Numbered from the stretch's first letter, positions 52,385 to 62,500 are shown. The stretch is 63,298 bases of DNA from Neobacillus dielmonensis (GCF_000612665.1 NZ_HG942042.1:1-63298), one strand, 5' to 3'. Numbers and translations: made by a program. The notes: generated by a model not told the origin, from the letters alone.

Positions 52385-52516
52385 TTATGGTCGTTTCTGT
52401 TTTTTTCTCGATGACGGTTCCATCCTAGAGCCAGTTTCAGTTGTAGTGGTTCCTTGTCCTTCCACTTCCGGTGAACCAAGTACCATTTTAGATGGATTTT
52501 TTTTATGTTTGCCCAC
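52385..52516 (-). CDS. small basic YuzL-like protein
   Basis: A 43-residue protein, MGKHKKNPSKMVLGSPEVEG then QGTTTTETGSRMEPSSRKKQ. The KKNPSK opening and Thr/Gly/Ser-rich body are like YuzL-type small proteins, but the match is loose. GTG start behind GGGAGGTG. Function unknown, possibly spore-associated. Confidence 0.5.
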   Translation of the reverse strand: MGKHKKNPSKMVLGSPEVEGQGTTTTETGSRMEPSSRKKQKRP

Positions 52517-52618
52517 TATCTACACCTCCCTATCATAGTTTTAGAAACAATATCCTTGATTATGCGGAATATTTCTGAAACCCCGTGGCATCCTAATTAA
52601 TAGGAGGAGGTGTTTGAT

Positions 52619-52861
52619 ATGGCTAGAGTTGGAGTAGAACAATCTCTTACAAATATTACACAAGCTCTTAGGAATAAAGGGCATGAGGTAGTGGAATTAA
52701 AGCAAGAGACAGATGCACAAAACTGTGATTGCTGTGTTGTTACAGGCCTTGATTCTAATGTGATGGGTATGCAGGATACTGTAACCAAAGCTCCTGTCAT
52801 TGATGCAAATGGAATGTCAGCTGACGAAGTATGTCAAGCTGTAGAGAGCAGACTTTCCTAA
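52619..52861 (+). CDS. ykuS: YkuS family (UPF0180) protein
   Basis: An 80-residue soluble protein: [20 protein letters not shown], then [19 protein letters not shown] and [13 protein letters not shown]. The [10 protein letters not shown] block is the hallmark of YkuS. AGGAGGAGG precedes the ATG. Role is unknown in the family. Own terminator at 52872-52901. Confidence 0.9.
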   Translation: MARVGVEQSLTNITQALRNKGHEVVELKQETDAQNCDCCVVTGLDSNVMGMQDTVTKAPVIDANGMSADEVCQAVESRLS

Positions 52862-52871
52862 TTACATTTTT

Positions 52872-52901
52872 AAGACTAAAGGTTTTACTTTAGTCTTTTT
52901 T
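52872..52901 (+). terminator. terminator of ykuS
   Basis: AAGACTAAA/TTTAGTCTT followed by TTTTT. Confidence 0.82.
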
Positions 52902-52970
52902 ATTGCATAAGTGATGGCAATAATTAAGTACCTGAAAAAATACCTGAACTATTCATTATTGTTACGATTT

Positions 52971-53068
52971 CATAGATGTTTGCAGGATAATATCCCGATA
53001 GGACCCGACAGCCATATACTCGCCATAGAGTCCGGCAATATGGGCCTTGCTTGCTTTACTTTATCGCC
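52971..53068 (-). pseudogene. possible coding remnant
   Basis: On the minus strand a frame without a start reads SKASKAHIAGLYGEYMAVGS then YRDIILQTSMKS and stops. The residue mix looks coding, but no start codon or ribosome site exists, and stops lie directly upstream. It may be the tail of a lost gene or chance. Confidence 0.25.
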
Positions 53069-53111
53069 ATGATTATGTTCCTCTTTTCATGTTATTAGCC
53101 TCAACCTATAA

Positions 53112-53139
53112 AAAAAGCCATGATTGTTCATGGCTTTTT
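53112..53139. terminator. terminator of the DD-carboxypeptidase gene
   Basis: AAAAAGCCATG/CATGGCTTTTT, symmetrical for both strands. Confidence 0.85.
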
Positions 53140-53146
53140 CGTTTGC

Positions 53147-54313
53147 CTATAAATTTCGGTTAAACTTCCTGCCTGCACCAAATAATATCGCAATAAATGC
53201 AATCAAAATGAGTCCAAACCCTCCAGCACTATATACAAGCGGAGAACTAGAACTTGACTCCTTGGTTTGTTTCTTCGGTAATTCCTTTTTAACTATTGGT
53301 TTCTTGTAGGTTAACTGAACCTGTTGGAGGACTTGTCCACTTTTATTTTCAATCGATAACAGGCCATTTTCATCCACTTTTTTTACTGCTCCATCCTTTT
53401 CCTCGGTTATCATAAGGTCATGATCAGGAACAAAATCTTTATCATCCACCTTAAAAATATCTCCCTGCTTAATGCTAGCATGTTGAAAATGAGCAGTTCC
53501 ATAATCAAACAACATGGCTGTATCGTCATATTTATCTTTTTTTAGGTCTGATTTTAATACCACAGCTGTCATTTTCAGATTGCCATTATCTACTGTAGTA
53601 GCCAAGGTTTGTTTTGACTCTGTTACATAGCCTGTTTTCCCACCTGTTATTCCTGGATAAGGCAGTTCCCCTTTTAACATCAAGTGGTGTGTGTAAAGCT
53701 GAGTCTGCCAGGATTGTCCTTGCCATTGCAATTCTTTAGTTCCGAATATCTCAGCAAAGACAGGGTTTTTCATAGCGTAATTCGTAATTATTGCCAAGTC
53801 CATTGCAGTAGTATAATGGTTTTCATCAAACAATCCATTAGGGTTTGCAAAATGAGTATTTTTTACACCAATAACCGTTTGCAAATACTGATTTATATTC
53901 TCTGAGAATTTTTCTACACTTCCATCAATATGTTCAGCAATGGCGACGGCTGCATCATTTCCTGAGTTAATCAGCATTCCCTGGATCAGTTTCTTAAGTG
54001 GAACTTGTTCCCCTTCTTCTAGGTATACCCTCGTCCCATCTTGCCTTACAGCGTTAGCACTGACTTGCACAATGCTATCTAAATCTCCTTTATCAATTGC
54101 ATAAATGGCCGTAGCAATTTTAGTTAAGCTTGCTGGATACATACGCTGATCAGCATTTTTTGCATAGAGAACAGCATTAGTCTCAGTGTCCAACAGCGCA
54201 GCAGCCTCGCTCTTTAGTTGTAACTCTTGATCCTGTGAAGATTGTGCCAATACATCTATTTTTGGAGTCGAACTTAAATAAATGACAAAAAATAGAATAA
54301 GTAGTTTTTTCAA
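53147..54313 (-). CDS. D-alanyl-D-alanine carboxypeptidase (DacF/DacC-like PBP)
   Basis: A 388-residue low-molecular-weight penicillin-binding protein: signal peptide to about residue 22, then the peptidase S11 motifs SLTK (in YPASLTKIATAIYAI), SGN (LINSGNDAAVAIAE) and KTG (TGGKTGYVTES). A PBP5-like C-terminal domain follows, and the end is a true membrane helix (FGLILIAFIAILFG) with basic tail rather than an amphipathic anchor. It trims the terminal D-Ala of peptidoglycan stems. TTG at 54313 is chosen with TTAGGG eight bases upstream; a GTG nine bases earlier overlaps that site. Confidence 0.88.
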   Translation of the reverse strand: MKKLLILFFVIYLSSTPKIDVLAQSSQDQELQLKSEAAALLDTETNAVLYAKNADQRMYPASLTKIATAIYAIDKGDLDSIVQVSANAVRQDGTRVYLEEGEQVPLKKLIQGMLINSGNDAAVAIAEHIDGSVEKFSENINQYLQTVIGVKNTHFANPNGLFDENHYTTAMDLAIITNYAMKNPVFAEIFGTKELQWQGQSWQTQLYTHHLMLKGELPYPGITGGKTGYVTESKQTLATTVDNGNLKMTAVVLKSDLKKDKYDDTAMLFDYGTAHFQHASIKQGDIFKVDDKDFVPDHDLMITEEKDGAVKKVDENGLLSIENKSGQVLQQVQLTYKKPIVKKELPKKQTKESSSSSPLVYSAGGFGLILIAFIAILFGAGRKFNRNL

Positions 54314-54353
54314 ATAAAACACCCTAACTCGTTATTATGGTATACGTGGACTT

Positions 54354-54533
54354 GCCCTAAATTTGGCTGTTGATTTCCGCTCCAGTCGCTCAGCGAACCC
54401 GCCGATGTGCGCCGGGGGAGCCTCCTGCGAGAGTACCGCGCCTGTAGTGTCTCCTTAGCCCCGTACTCCCGCAGGAGTCGAGCGCCTTCCGCTCCAATCT
54501 ACAGATTAAAAAATTATTTTCGTTTAACAGTGC
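54354..54533 (+). repeat. interspersed repeat, copy D
   Basis: Outer ends near GCCCTAAATTT and TTTAACAGTGC; inner ends CTGTTGATT (54367) and AATCTACAG (to 54504). Interior has CCGCTCCAGTCGCTCAGCGA, CCCCGTACTCCCGCAGGAGT and GAGCGCCTTCCGCTCC, the best-preserved core of the family. It lies between the dac promoter and the end of mprF. Confidence 0.85.
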
Positions 54534-54567
54534 AAAAAAAAATATTCATACTAAACCGTTTCATTAT

Positions 54568-57081
54568 CTATGGTCTTCCTCTAGAAATCAATAGGGTAAT
54601 TTGTGCCATTGTGATTGGCAAAGAAGATTTTTTTCGATATGCTAAATATTTTGGCTCCCATATTTCGGTGTATTTTTGCTTAAATTTTCGTAAGCCTTGA
54701 AATTGGTAGATAAAGTGTCCATGCAAAAAGATTTGCGCGGCAATTTTTTCACTCAAAAAAGCAAACTTTGACAGACCTACATTTGCCAATGGAGCCATTC
54801 CCATATTAAAACGTTGATATCCCTGTTCTTTTGCCCACTCCATCACTGCCAAGAAGGCATAATCAATAATTTCAGATGGCAGTTCCGCCCTAAATCGAAT
54901 TAAATCCACAGAAATGGTTTGTTTCTCATCATATACATACATAATACTCATAAATCCAAGCATTTGATTGTTTGAATCACGAACTACAGCAACAGGTGCC
55001 TTGTTCAAATAATCTTCATCAAAGCACCCAAGGGAGAAACCTTTCTCTCTTCTCCCCTGAAGCCACTCGGTTGAAACCGTTCGCAATTCATTGAATAGTT
55101 CTTTAGAAATCGGTGGTTTTACTACTTCAAATGAATATTGTTTTTTTAGATTCCCGAAGATCTCACTATCGGAAAGTGAAAACTGGATTAAATCGACAAT
55201 ACCTTCTTCTCCTAGCTTAAAAAAAGCAAACCCATGATTATGGAGATACGGCAGCATTGCCTCCCCCACTTCGTAAAATACCAAGGTAAATCCGTGCAAA
55301 TCTGCCAATTCTTGAAATTCTTCAATTGCATTTGAAAGTTCGCTTTTTTCCCCTATCGGTTCCCCCAAGATAATGAATTTATCAGCATACCTTTGATAGG
55401 TGATTAATACGTTCTTTTTCTGATTCCAAAAAATAAATTTATCATGCAGGAAAATTAAATGGGCAAGCCCCTTCCCGCTGTATTTGTGAATATGTCGATA
55501 AATTTCATCTTCCTGATTGGAAGACAAAAGATATTTCCATTTCTCGGGTTTACTTATCAGGTACCCCACTAGCAATATAGCAGATGCAATGATTAACCCA
55601 ATTAATGCACTAATAAATAAATCCCGATAATCGACCAGTATGTATGGTTCAAGTGTTCTGGGGATTCCCATTTTTGCTGTAGGTAAATTTACATAACCAA
55701 TGAACAAATACATAGAAGTAATAACCAAAATAACGGCAATATCAAAGGTGGTTTTCCCCCATGTCAAACAATAGTTTTCCCGATAAAAATGCCCTTTTGA
55801 AGCTCTCAAGAGCAAAGCCACGGCGATTAAAAAGATAGCTTCCTCATAATCAATACCTTTAAAGATTGAAAATAAAGCGGCAAGGATTAATGCCAGCATG
55901 GTTAATTCATACGTTCTTTTTACCCGATATTCAATTCCGCGTGATAACCCCAAGAGTAAAAAACCCGCTGCTACAGAAAGCTGATGGGAAATATTAATAA
56001 CAGGAAAAGCTACTAACTCCTTGGCTATTTTAAGCCTAGAAATGATTCCCGGTATACTTGCAGATAAAAGCAAAATTAAACCCGATAAAAATACAAGTAT
56101 CGTTAAAATAACATGACTTAAACCTTGTAAAATCGTTTTCGGAATGCCATTCCAGGACTGGTTCCACTTTTTCCATGATATTTTCACAAAGAAAATAAAA
56201 CTAAAGATAAACGGAATGATATAGTACCCAATCCGATATAACAATAACAAGACCAAGACTTTTTCCTGTGGAAGATTTAATTCCTGCATCCCCCAAATAA
56301 AAACTAAATCGAAGGAACCCAAGCCTCCAGGAATCATACTAATAATCCCGGCACATGCGGCCGCAACGTAGATTGGAAATAGCTCCCCTGCTGAAATTCG
56401 GATCCCTAAAATAATCGATAATAAATAGATAGCTCCAAATACTGCCGCCCACTCGAAAACAGAAACAACGATAAGCGCAGTTCTTGTTTTCACGGTAATC
56501 AACGATACAGCGTCTTTTTGTGCCTTATAGGAATGAAAAGCCAAAAATATTGGCAAGTACAAACATACACCGAGAACAGCAAGAAAAAGCCACTTACTAT
56601 CACTAAATAGCGGAAAATGTGGAAAGCCGATAGCTGTGACCCACGCGAGAACAGATATTCCCGTTAGGTAAAATAGCGATACAGCTGCTATAGCTCCAAG
56701 AAGCCGACGTTTATCCTGTTCGAGCTTACTTAGAAAATAGGCTCTTAACATTGCACCCGCTATTCCTCCAAATCCTATTAAATTCGAAAAGGAATTCGCT
56801 ATAAACGATTTTTCCAACAGCTCTACTTTGGATACCCTTTTTCCTAAGATCCGAACAAGGATAAAATCATAGAGGACCATTGGAATTAAGGCTGCAAATG
56901 TAATGACTACAATAAGAATCAACATCCAGAGATGCAGCTGACTTACTTCATTTTCTAGGAGCTCCACATTTAAATGGCTTATAAACTTTTTTATTTCAGC
57001 CAGTGCAAGAATTAACAAACACATCGGGATAATTATTTTGAGTAGATTAACAATCTTTTCTTTACTTAACCGCAACAACAT
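54568..57081 (-). CDS. mprF: MprF, lysylphosphatidylglycerol synthase/flippase
   Basis: An 837-residue two-part protein. Residues 1-530 hold about fourteen membrane helices, the flippase part (NSFSNLIGFGGIAGAMLRAY, SMIPGGLGSFDLVFIWGMQE). Residues about 540-837 form the cytosolic aminoacyl transferase domain (RREKGFSLGCFDEDYLNKAP, RFNMGMAPLANVGLS). It transfers lysine (or another amino acid) from tRNA to phosphatidylglycerol and exposes it outside, lowering the negative surface charge and giving resistance to cationic peptides. Start at ATG 57081 is uncertain, since GGGTGG lies very close. Confidence 0.93.
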   Translation of the reverse strand: MLLRLSKEKIVNLLKIIIPMCLLILALAEIKKFISHLNVELLENEVSQLHLWMLILIVVITFAALIPMVLYDFILVRILGKRVSKVELLEKSFIANSFSNLIGFGGIAGAMLRAYFLSKLEQDKRRLLGAIAAVSLFYLTGISVLAWVTAIGFPHFPLFSDSKWLFLAVLGVCLYLPIFLAFHSYKAQKDAVSLITVKTRTALIVVSVFEWAAVFGAIYLLSIILGIRISAGELFPIYVAAACAGIISMIPGGLGSFDLVFIWGMQELNLPQEKVLVLLLLYRIGYYIIPFIFSFIFFVKISWKKWNQSWNGIPKTILQGLSHVILTILVFLSGLILLLSASIPGIISRLKIAKELVAFPVINISHQLSVAAGFLLLGLSRGIEYRVKRTYELTMLALILAALFSIFKGIDYEEAIFLIAVALLLRASKGHFYRENYCLTWGKTTFDIAVILVITSMYLFIGYVNLPTAKMGIPRTLEPYILVDYRDLFISALIGLIIASAILLVGYLISKPEKWKYLLSSNQEDEIYRHIHKYSGKGLAHLIFLHDKFIFWNQKKNVLITYQRYADKFIILGEPIGEKSELSNAIEEFQELADLHGFTLVFYEVGEAMLPYLHNHGFAFFKLGEEGIVDLIQFSLSDSEIFGNLKKQYSFEVVKPPISKELFNELRTVSTEWLQGRREKGFSLGCFDEDYLNKAPVAVVRDSNNQMLGFMSIMYVYDEKQTISVDLIRFRAELPSEIIDYAFLAVMEWAKEQGYQRFNMGMAPLANVGLSKFAFLSEKIAAQIFLHGHFIYQFQGLRKFKQKYTEIWEPKYLAYRKKSSLPITMAQITLLISRGRP

Positions 57082-57298
57082 GACCACCCATTTTTTGTTC
57101 CTGAATTTACTATAAACGTTTCCACAGGAAAATGGTATTGAATTCTGTATAAAACTTCTTTATACCATCATTGACCTTTTAGCTATTGGTCAATCCTTCA
57201 TCAAGTTTTTTTAATAGACAAATTTTAAAAAAGAGACAAGTTTTCCATCCCTTACAGCATAGATATAAATAGGACAAATTATCAGAGGGGGTTTATAA

Positions 57299-57757
57299 GT
57301 GAAATTCTTGGTATTAAAGAAAGAGACACTATTATTTTTTTTGACGGCAGGAATCATGCTGGCAGCTATTTCGGCATGGTTTATGCTTAAAGCTGGGGAT
57401 GCGGCTGTGTTTAACCAGGCAGCCACTGAAGGAAAAATACGTGAAATCCATATGGTGACAGTAGAATACAAAGCGAACCTGAAAGACGGCAAGGAAATCG
57501 AGGTATACCGATGGGATCCTGGTACCATCTCTTTAAAAACCGGAGAAAAAGTACAATTGTATATCACAGGAATAAACGGTGAAAAGCATCCATTTTATAT
57601 TGAAGGAACAGAGATTAAGGGCACTGTAAAAAAGGGGGAGGAAACACTTGTCCCACTGCAGTTCGACAAACCCGGAACGTATAGATTGGTTTGTGAAACC
57701 CATTCTAATCTCAAAACTAACGGACCAATGGTAGCTGATATTGTAGTGAACGACTAA
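57299..57757 (+). CDS. membrane-anchored cupredoxin-domain protein
   Basis: A 152-residue protein with an N-terminal membrane anchor (residues 8-30) and a cupredoxin fold. Type 1 copper ligands are plausible as His in EKHPFYIEG and Cys, His, Met in RLVCETHSNLKTNGPM. It resembles the small COX2-like cupredoxins of Bacillus. GTG start with GAGGGGG upstream. It is monocistronic with its own terminator. An electron-transfer or copper-handling role is inferred. Confidence 0.8.
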   Translation: MKFLVLKKETLLFFLTAGIMLAAISAWFMLKAGDAAVFNQAATEGKIREIHMVTVEYKANLKDGKEIEVYRWDPGTISLKTGEKVQLYITGINGEKHPFYIEGTEIKGTVKKGEETLVPLQFDKPGTYRLVCETHSNLKTNGPMVADIVVND

Positions 57758-57781
57758 CAGGGGTATTTCCCCTGTTTTTTT
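57757..57781 (+). terminator. terminator of the cupredoxin gene
   Basis: ACAGGGG/CCCCTGT with a 5-nt loop and a T run. Confidence 0.88.
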
Positions 57782-57974
57782 ATGCTGTTTCAACTGTTTA
57801 CACTATGGAAATGTTGTTATTTTAGGCTTTTCTGTATATAACAGATGGATTATGCATTCTGTTTTTTATAGTACAGATAATATATCAGCTTGATACAGAA
57901 TAAAAAAAACGTCACACATTATTCAAAAAGTCCTTTTTAAAACGCTAGTTTCACAATTTATTAACATTTGTATG

Positions 57975-58002
57975 TTGTTTCGCAAAATGACGCTGTTATA
58001 CT
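57975..58002 (+). promoter_or_regulatory. sigma-A promoter candidate of pflB
   Basis: TTGTTT and TATACT are 16 nt apart, with TG one base before the -10 (extended -10). Upstream TTTCACAA (near 57950) is half of a Rex-type site but lacks its partner, and no Fnr box was found in the 308-bp gap. Confidence 0.55.
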
Positions 58003-58065
58003 TGAAGTGTGGAAGAAAAACAATCCTGTTATAAAAATTGTTTTTATTAAACCAAGAGGTGAATA

Positions 58066-60327
58066 ATGATGGAACAATGGCAAGGATTTAAAACGGGTGT
58101 TTGGACGAAAGAAGTAAATGTACGCGACTTCATTCTCAAAAACGTGTCTCCCTATACTGGTGATGAAAGCTTCTTAGAAGGGGCTACTGAGGCAACTAAA
58201 AAACTATGGGAACAAGTAATGGAACTTTCCAATAAGGAACGTGATGCTGGCGGCGTATTAGATGCCGATACCAAAGTGGTATCTACCATTACTTCACACG
58301 ATCCTGGATACTTAAATAAGGAACTAGAACAAATCGTTGGATTTCAAACTGACAAACCTTTCAAACGTTCACTCATGCCATTCGGCGGAATCCGCATGGC
58401 AAAAACTGCTTTGGAATCATATGGATATGAACTAGATCCAGAAGTTGAACACATCTTTACAGATTATCGCAAAACTCACAACCAAGGTGTATTTGATGCC
58501 TACACACCAGAGATGAGAGCTGCACGCCATGCAGGTGTTATTACTGGACTTCCTGATGCTTATGGCCGCGGCCGCATCATCGGCGACTACCGCCGTGTTG
58601 CATTATATGGTGTAGATTTCCTAATGAAAGAAAAACTAAGAGAATATAACTATATTGGCAGCCGCACGATGTCCGATGATGTGATTCGTGACCGCGAAGA
58701 ATACAGCGAACAATACCGTGCATTAAAAGAATTGAAACAAATGGCTGCCTCCTATGGTTATGATATCTCAAAACCGGCTAGCAATGCAAAAGAAGCGATT
58801 CAATGGTTATACTTTGGCTATTTAGCTGCCATTAAAGAACAAAATGGTGCTGCAATGAGCCTTGGCCGTACTTCTACATTCTTAGATATTTATGTTGAAA
58901 GAGATATACAGAATGGTACTTTAACAGAACAAGAAGCACAAGAATTAGTTGACCATTTTGTAATGAAACTCCGACTTGTTAAATTTGCTAGAACCCCAGA
59001 ATATAACGAATTATACAGCGGTGACCCTACTTGGGTGACTGAATCTATTGCCGGTATGGCTCTAGACGGCCGTCCATTAGTGACTAAAAACTCTTTCCGC
59101 TTCTTGCATACTTTAGATAACTTAGGACCAGCCCCAGAACCAAACTTGACGATCCTTTGGTCTACTAAGTTACCTGAAGGTTTTAAACAATATGCAGCAA
59201 AAATGTCTATCAAATCAAGTGCAATTCAGTACGAGAATGATGATATGATGAGAGAAATTTATGGCGATGATTATGGTATTGCCTGCTGCGTATCCGCAAT
59301 GAAAATTGGTAAACAAATGCAATTCTTCGGTGCCCGCGTAAACATTGCTAAAGCATTGCTTTATGCAATTAATGGCGGTGTTGATGAAAGATACAAAACC
59401 CAAGTCGGACCATCATACCAGCCTATCACTTCAGAGTATTTAGAGTATGATGAAGTAATGAAAAAATATGATGTGATGCTTGACTGGTTAACTGAGCTGT
59501 ATGTTAACACACTAAATGTCATTCACTATATGCATGATAAATACAGCTATGAAAGAATTGAAATGGCACTTCATGACCGGGAAATTCTACGTACGATGGC
59601 TTGTGGTATTGCTGGACTTTCTGTTGCAGCTGATTCTCTCAGCGCAATCAAATATGCAAAAGTTAAAACAATTCGCGATGAAAATGGTTTGGTTGTGGAC
59701 TACGAAATTGAAGGCGACTATCCTAAATACGGCAACAACGATGATCGTGTAGACGAAATTGCAGTTGGTCTTGTAAATGAAATCATGAACAAAATCAGAA
59801 AACACAAAACTTACCGTGGTGCTGTTGCTACACAATCCGTTTTGACCATCACTTCCAACGTGGTATACGGTAAAAAAACAGGTGCAACTCCTGATGGACG
59901 TGAAGCTGGCGTTCCATTCGCTCCAGGTGCTAACCCAATGCATGGCCGTGATTCAAAAGGTGCCCTTGCTTCCCTAACTTCCGTAGCAAAACTGCCTTAT
60001 GAATCTTCATTAGACGGTATTTCTAATACGTTCACGATTACGCCAAAAGCACTTGGCCGTGAAGATGAAACGCAAGTGAAAAACACAGTAGCGATGCTTG
60101 ATGGCTATATGACAAAGCGTGGACACCACCTCAATGTTAACGTGTTAAACCGTGACACATTGTTAGATGCTATGGATCACCCAGAGTTGTATCCACAATT
60201 AACCATCCGTGTTTCTGGATATGCTGTTAACTTTATAAAACTTACGCGCGAACAACAAATTGATGTTATCAATCGTACGTTCCATGAAAGCTTAAGTGCC
60301 GCAAAGGAACCTGTAACTATTAGCTAA
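58066..60327 (+). CDS. pflB: formate C-acetyltransferase (pyruvate formate-lyase)
   Basis: A 753-residue glycyl radical enzyme converting pyruvate and CoA to formate and acetyl-CoA without oxygen. Seen are the active Cys-Cys in [13 protein letters not shown] near residue 412, [20 protein letters not shown], and the glycyl radical loop [12 protein letters not shown] near 725. It aligns along its whole length with staphylococcal PflB. GAGGTG lies before two adjacent ATGs (58066 and 58069). PflA, its activase, follows. Confidence 0.97.
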   Translation: MMEQWQGFKTGVWTKEVNVRDFILKNVSPYTGDESFLEGATEATKKLWEQVMELSNKERDAGGVLDADTKVVSTITSHDPGYLNKELEQIVGFQTDKPFKRSLMPFGGIRMAKTALESYGYELDPEVEHIFTDYRKTHNQGVFDAYTPEMRAARHAGVITGLPDAYGRGRIIGDYRRVALYGVDFLMKEKLREYNYIGSRTMSDDVIRDREEYSEQYRALKELKQMAASYGYDISKPASNAKEAIQWLYFGYLAAIKEQNGAAMSLGRTSTFLDIYVERDIQNGTLTEQEAQELVDHFVMKLRLVKFARTPEYNELYSGDPTWVTESIAGMALDGRPLVTKNSFRFLHTLDNLGPAPEPNLTILWSTKLPEGFKQYAAKMSIKSSAIQYENDDMMREIYGDDYGIACCVSAMKIGKQMQFFGARVNIAKALLYAINGGVDERYKTQVGPSYQPITSEYLEYDEVMKKYDVMLDWLTELYVNTLNVIHYMHDKYSYERIEMALHDREILRTMACGIAGLSVAADSLSAIKYAKVKTIRDENGLVVDYEIEGDYPKYGNNDDRVDEIAVGLVNEIMNKIRKHKTYRGAVATQSVLTITSNVVYGKKTGATPDGREAGVPFAPGANPMHGRDSKGALASLTSVAKLPYESSLDGISNTFTITPKALGREDETQVKNTVAMLDGYMTKRGHHLNVNVLNRDTLLDAMDHPELYPQLTIRVSGYAVNFIKLTREQQIDVINRTFHESLSAAKEPVTIS

Positions 60328-60335
60328 TTAGGCAC

Positions 60336-60370
60336 GGGGAAGGAATTTATCCCTTCCCCCCTGTTTTTCT
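60336..60370 (+). terminator. hairpin between pflB and pflA (partial terminator)
   Basis: GGGGAAGG/CCTTCCCC stem followed by CCCTGTTTTT. Being inside the operon it may reduce pflA transcription, giving less activase than enzyme. Confidence 0.6.
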
Positions 60371-60464
60371 CGTTAATTGAGAATGAATTACAATATCAAA
60401 AAACAAATAGCTTAAGAGCCTCACTTATTTGAGGGCGCTTGATATTTGAAGGGGGATTAGTTTT

Positions 60465-61223
60465 ATGAACGGAAATATTCATTCCATTGAGTCATTTGGT
60501 ACGGTTGATGGGCCAGGCATTCGCTATGTAATTTTTACCCAAGGATGCTTGCTCCGCTGCCAGTTTTGCCATAATGCCGATACATGGGAAATTGGTACAG
60601 GAAAACAAATGTCAGTGGAAGAAATCATCCAAGACTTAACTTCCTACCTTCCTTTTATTGAAGCGTCAGGCGGAGGCGTTACGGTTACAGGCGGCGAGCC
60701 TTTATTGCAATTGCCATTCCTTTTGGAGTTATTTAAGGAATGCAAAAAGCTTGGCATTCATACAACGATTGATTCATCAGGCGGCTGTTATTCACATGCC
60801 CCTCTGTTTCAAGAGCAATTAAATGAAGTACTGAAATATACGGACTTAATCTTATTAGATTTAAAACATATTAATCGTAAAAAGCATATTGCTTTAACTG
60901 GAATGGGCAATGATCATATATTGGAATTTGCCAAACTATTATCCGATCGAAAACTGCCGATATGGGTACGACATGTATTGGTCCCAACGGTAACGGATGA
61001 TCCAGAAGATTTGGAGAAACTGGGTGAATTCATCGGTACGTTAGAAAATGTAGAGAAAATCGAAATACTTCCTTATCATCAGCTAGGTGTCTATAAATGG
61101 GAAGCACTTGGATATGAATACCCATTAAAAGATGTAGATCCGCCAAGTCAAGAACAAGTAAATTATGCCTATAATATGTTAACTGCCCATTGGAATAATT
61201 TAAAAAACACTAATTCCATCTAG
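60465..61223 (+). CDS. pflA: pyruvate formate-lyase activating enzyme (radical SAM)
   Basis: A 252-residue radical SAM protein. The cluster motif [10 protein letters not shown] (CxxxCxxC) is near residue 29, followed by [14 protein letters not shown] and DLKHIN. It generates the glycyl radical on PflB. GAAGGGGG precedes the ATG. The terminator overlaps its stop codon. Confidence 0.96.
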   Translation: MNGNIHSIESFGTVDGPGIRYVIFTQGCLLRCQFCHNADTWEIGTGKQMSVEEIIQDLTSYLPFIEASGGGVTVTGGEPLLQLPFLLELFKECKKLGIHTTIDSSGGCYSHAPLFQEQLNEVLKYTDLILLDLKHINRKKHIALTGMGNDHILEFAKLLSDRKLPIWVRHVLVPTVTDDPEDLEKLGEFIGTLENVEKIEILPYHQLGVYKWEALGYEYPLKDVDPPSQEQVNYAYNMLTAHWNNLKNTNSI

Positions 61224-61239
61224 GAACTAGTGTTTTTTT
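61202..61239 (+). terminator. terminator of pflA
   Basis: AAAAAACACTAATTCC/GAACTAGTGTTTTTT imperfect stem with T run, beginning inside the last codons of pflA. Confidence 0.8.
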
Positions 61240-61370
61240 ACTATTCTCAAGTCGGCCTGTTCATGCAGGAATAACTCCCCTAAATACGGCAAGTTTACAG
61301 AGATTCATTGATTATTTAGCCAATCTCTTATATACTCATATCATTGGTTCTGGTTAGAGAGGTGAAAATT

Positions 61371-61667
61371 TTGTTTCAATTAATAATAGAACATCTTGAT
61401 ATAACTACTTTTTACGCCATAACGTTCAGTTTTTATTTCGGTCTTGTCTTAAGATCGTTTTGGCAATGGGGAGTTAAGTATTCCTTTTTTGGAGTAACAA
61501 ATCCCGAGAAAACAAAAGTTTTTCAACCTCTGTTTTTTTATCAAATAAATAATTGCCTAACCGGAAGCCTTATATTGATTCGAATTGTAAAATACATCCG
61601 CAGGAAACAATGCCAAATGGATGATTCTGAGGATCCATTTTCCTCCACACTCACAACAAATATATAA
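61371..61667 (+). CDS. mifM: MifM-like arrest peptide controlling yidC
   Basis: A 98-residue protein ending 18 nt before yidC: a membrane segment (about residues 12-30), a second hydrophobic stretch (LTGSLILIRIVKYIRR) and an acidic tail CQMDDSEDPFSST. B. subtilis MifM (95 residues) has the same place, size and plan, with an arrest region RITTWIRK...DEEDAGS. The codons for FSS form TTTTCCTCC, which pairs with the yidC ribosome site. TTG start at 61371 follows GAGAGGTG. Residue identity with MifM is low, so the assignment is by architecture and context. Confidence 0.72.
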   Translation: MFQLIIEHLDITTFYAITFSFYFGLVLRSFWQWGVKYSFFGVTNPEKTKVFQPLFFYQINNCLTGSLILIRIVKYIRRKQCQMDDSEDPFSSTLTTNI

Positions 61668-61685
61668 TCACTTTTAGGAGGAAAT
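61637..61685 (+). promoter_or_regulatory. RNA hairpin sequestering the yidC ribosome binding site
   Basis: TTTCCTCC (61639-61646, inside mifM) is the exact complement of GGAGGAAA (61677-61684), the yidC Shine-Dalgarno region. A ribosome paused on the acidic codons just before 61637 would cover the first arm and free the second. Confidence 0.75.
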
Positions 61686-62489
61686 ATGAGAAAAAAATAC
61701 TCTTCAGCTATTTTACTTATACTATTATCTTTAACGGTCCTAGTATTGTCAGCATGTTCAGGACAATCAACTCAAGCAGCACAGACCGGAAATAATGATG
61801 GATTTTTCCATACTTATTTTGTCGAGCCGTTTACGTTTGTCATTGGCTTTTTTGCAGACTTTTTTAATGGAAATTACGGTTTAGCCATCATCCTTGTCAC
61901 CATTATTGTTCGGCTTATATTAATGCCACTAATGCTGCGCCAGTATAAAAATTCAATGGCTATGAAGGAAAAAATGGATAAATTGAAGCCGGAGATGGAC
62001 GAAATCCAGAAGCGGCTAAAGGCCGAAAAGGATCCACAAAAACAGCGTGCCATCCAGGCAGAAATGATGGGTCTGTACAAAAAGCACGGTGTAAATCCAC
62101 TCAATATGGGATGTTTACCTCTGCTGATTCAAATGCCAATTTTAACAGGATTTTATTATGCCATCCGAGGATCAAAAGAAATTGCCTCTCACAAATTCTT
62201 ATGGTTTAGTCTTGGCCAGCCAGATATCGTAATAACCATCCTAGCTGGTGTCATTTACTTTTTGCAATTTAAGGTTCAACAATCCACAATGCCTGAAGCC
62301 CAGCGCCAGCAAATGAAAATCATGGGGCTAATGTCACCACTAATGATTGTCATGTTTTCTTTTAGTGCACCTGCAGCCCTTCCGCTTTATTGGGTAGTCG
62401 GTGGAACTTTCTTAACGATCCAAACGATGATTAGCCAAAGACTATACAAACCAAAAACGACAAATGAAGTAACCGCAAAACAAAAATAG
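61686..62489 (+). CDS. yidC: membrane protein insertase YidC/OxaA (lipoprotein form)
   Basis: A 267-residue insertase: lipobox LVLSACSGQS near residue 23, five membrane helices, the cytoplasmic charged hairpin KLKPEMDEIQKRLKAEKDPQ, and the conserved NPLNMGCLPLLIQMPILTGF segment. The mifM-like gene before it marks it as the inducible second copy (B. subtilis YqjG/YidC2) rather than SpoIIIJ, which normally sits with rnpA. It inserts proteins into the membrane and is expected to rise when insertion capacity falls. Confidence 0.93.
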   Translation: MRKKYSSAILLILLSLTVLVLSACSGQSTQAAQTGNNDGFFHTYFVEPFTFVIGFFADFFNGNYGLAIILVTIIVRLILMPLMLRQYKNSMAMKEKMDKLKPEMDEIQKRLKAEKDPQKQRAIQAEMMGLYKKHGVNPLNMGCLPLLIQMPILTGFYYAIRGSKEIASHKFLWFSLGQPDIVITILAGVIYFLQFKVQQSTMPEAQRQQMKIMGLMSPLMIVMFSFSAPAALPLYWVVGGTFLTIQTMISQRLYKPKTTNEVTAKQK

Positions 62490-62500
62490 AGTTAATAAAA

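Noticed and set aside
54407..54700. 97-codon frame over repeat copy D and the mprF end
   Set aside because: Runs through a repeat into the antisense of mprF; no start signal.
57940..57975. possible Rex or Fnr site before pflB
   Set aside because: Only one half (TTTCACAA) is present and no mirror half at the right distance; not supported as an operator.
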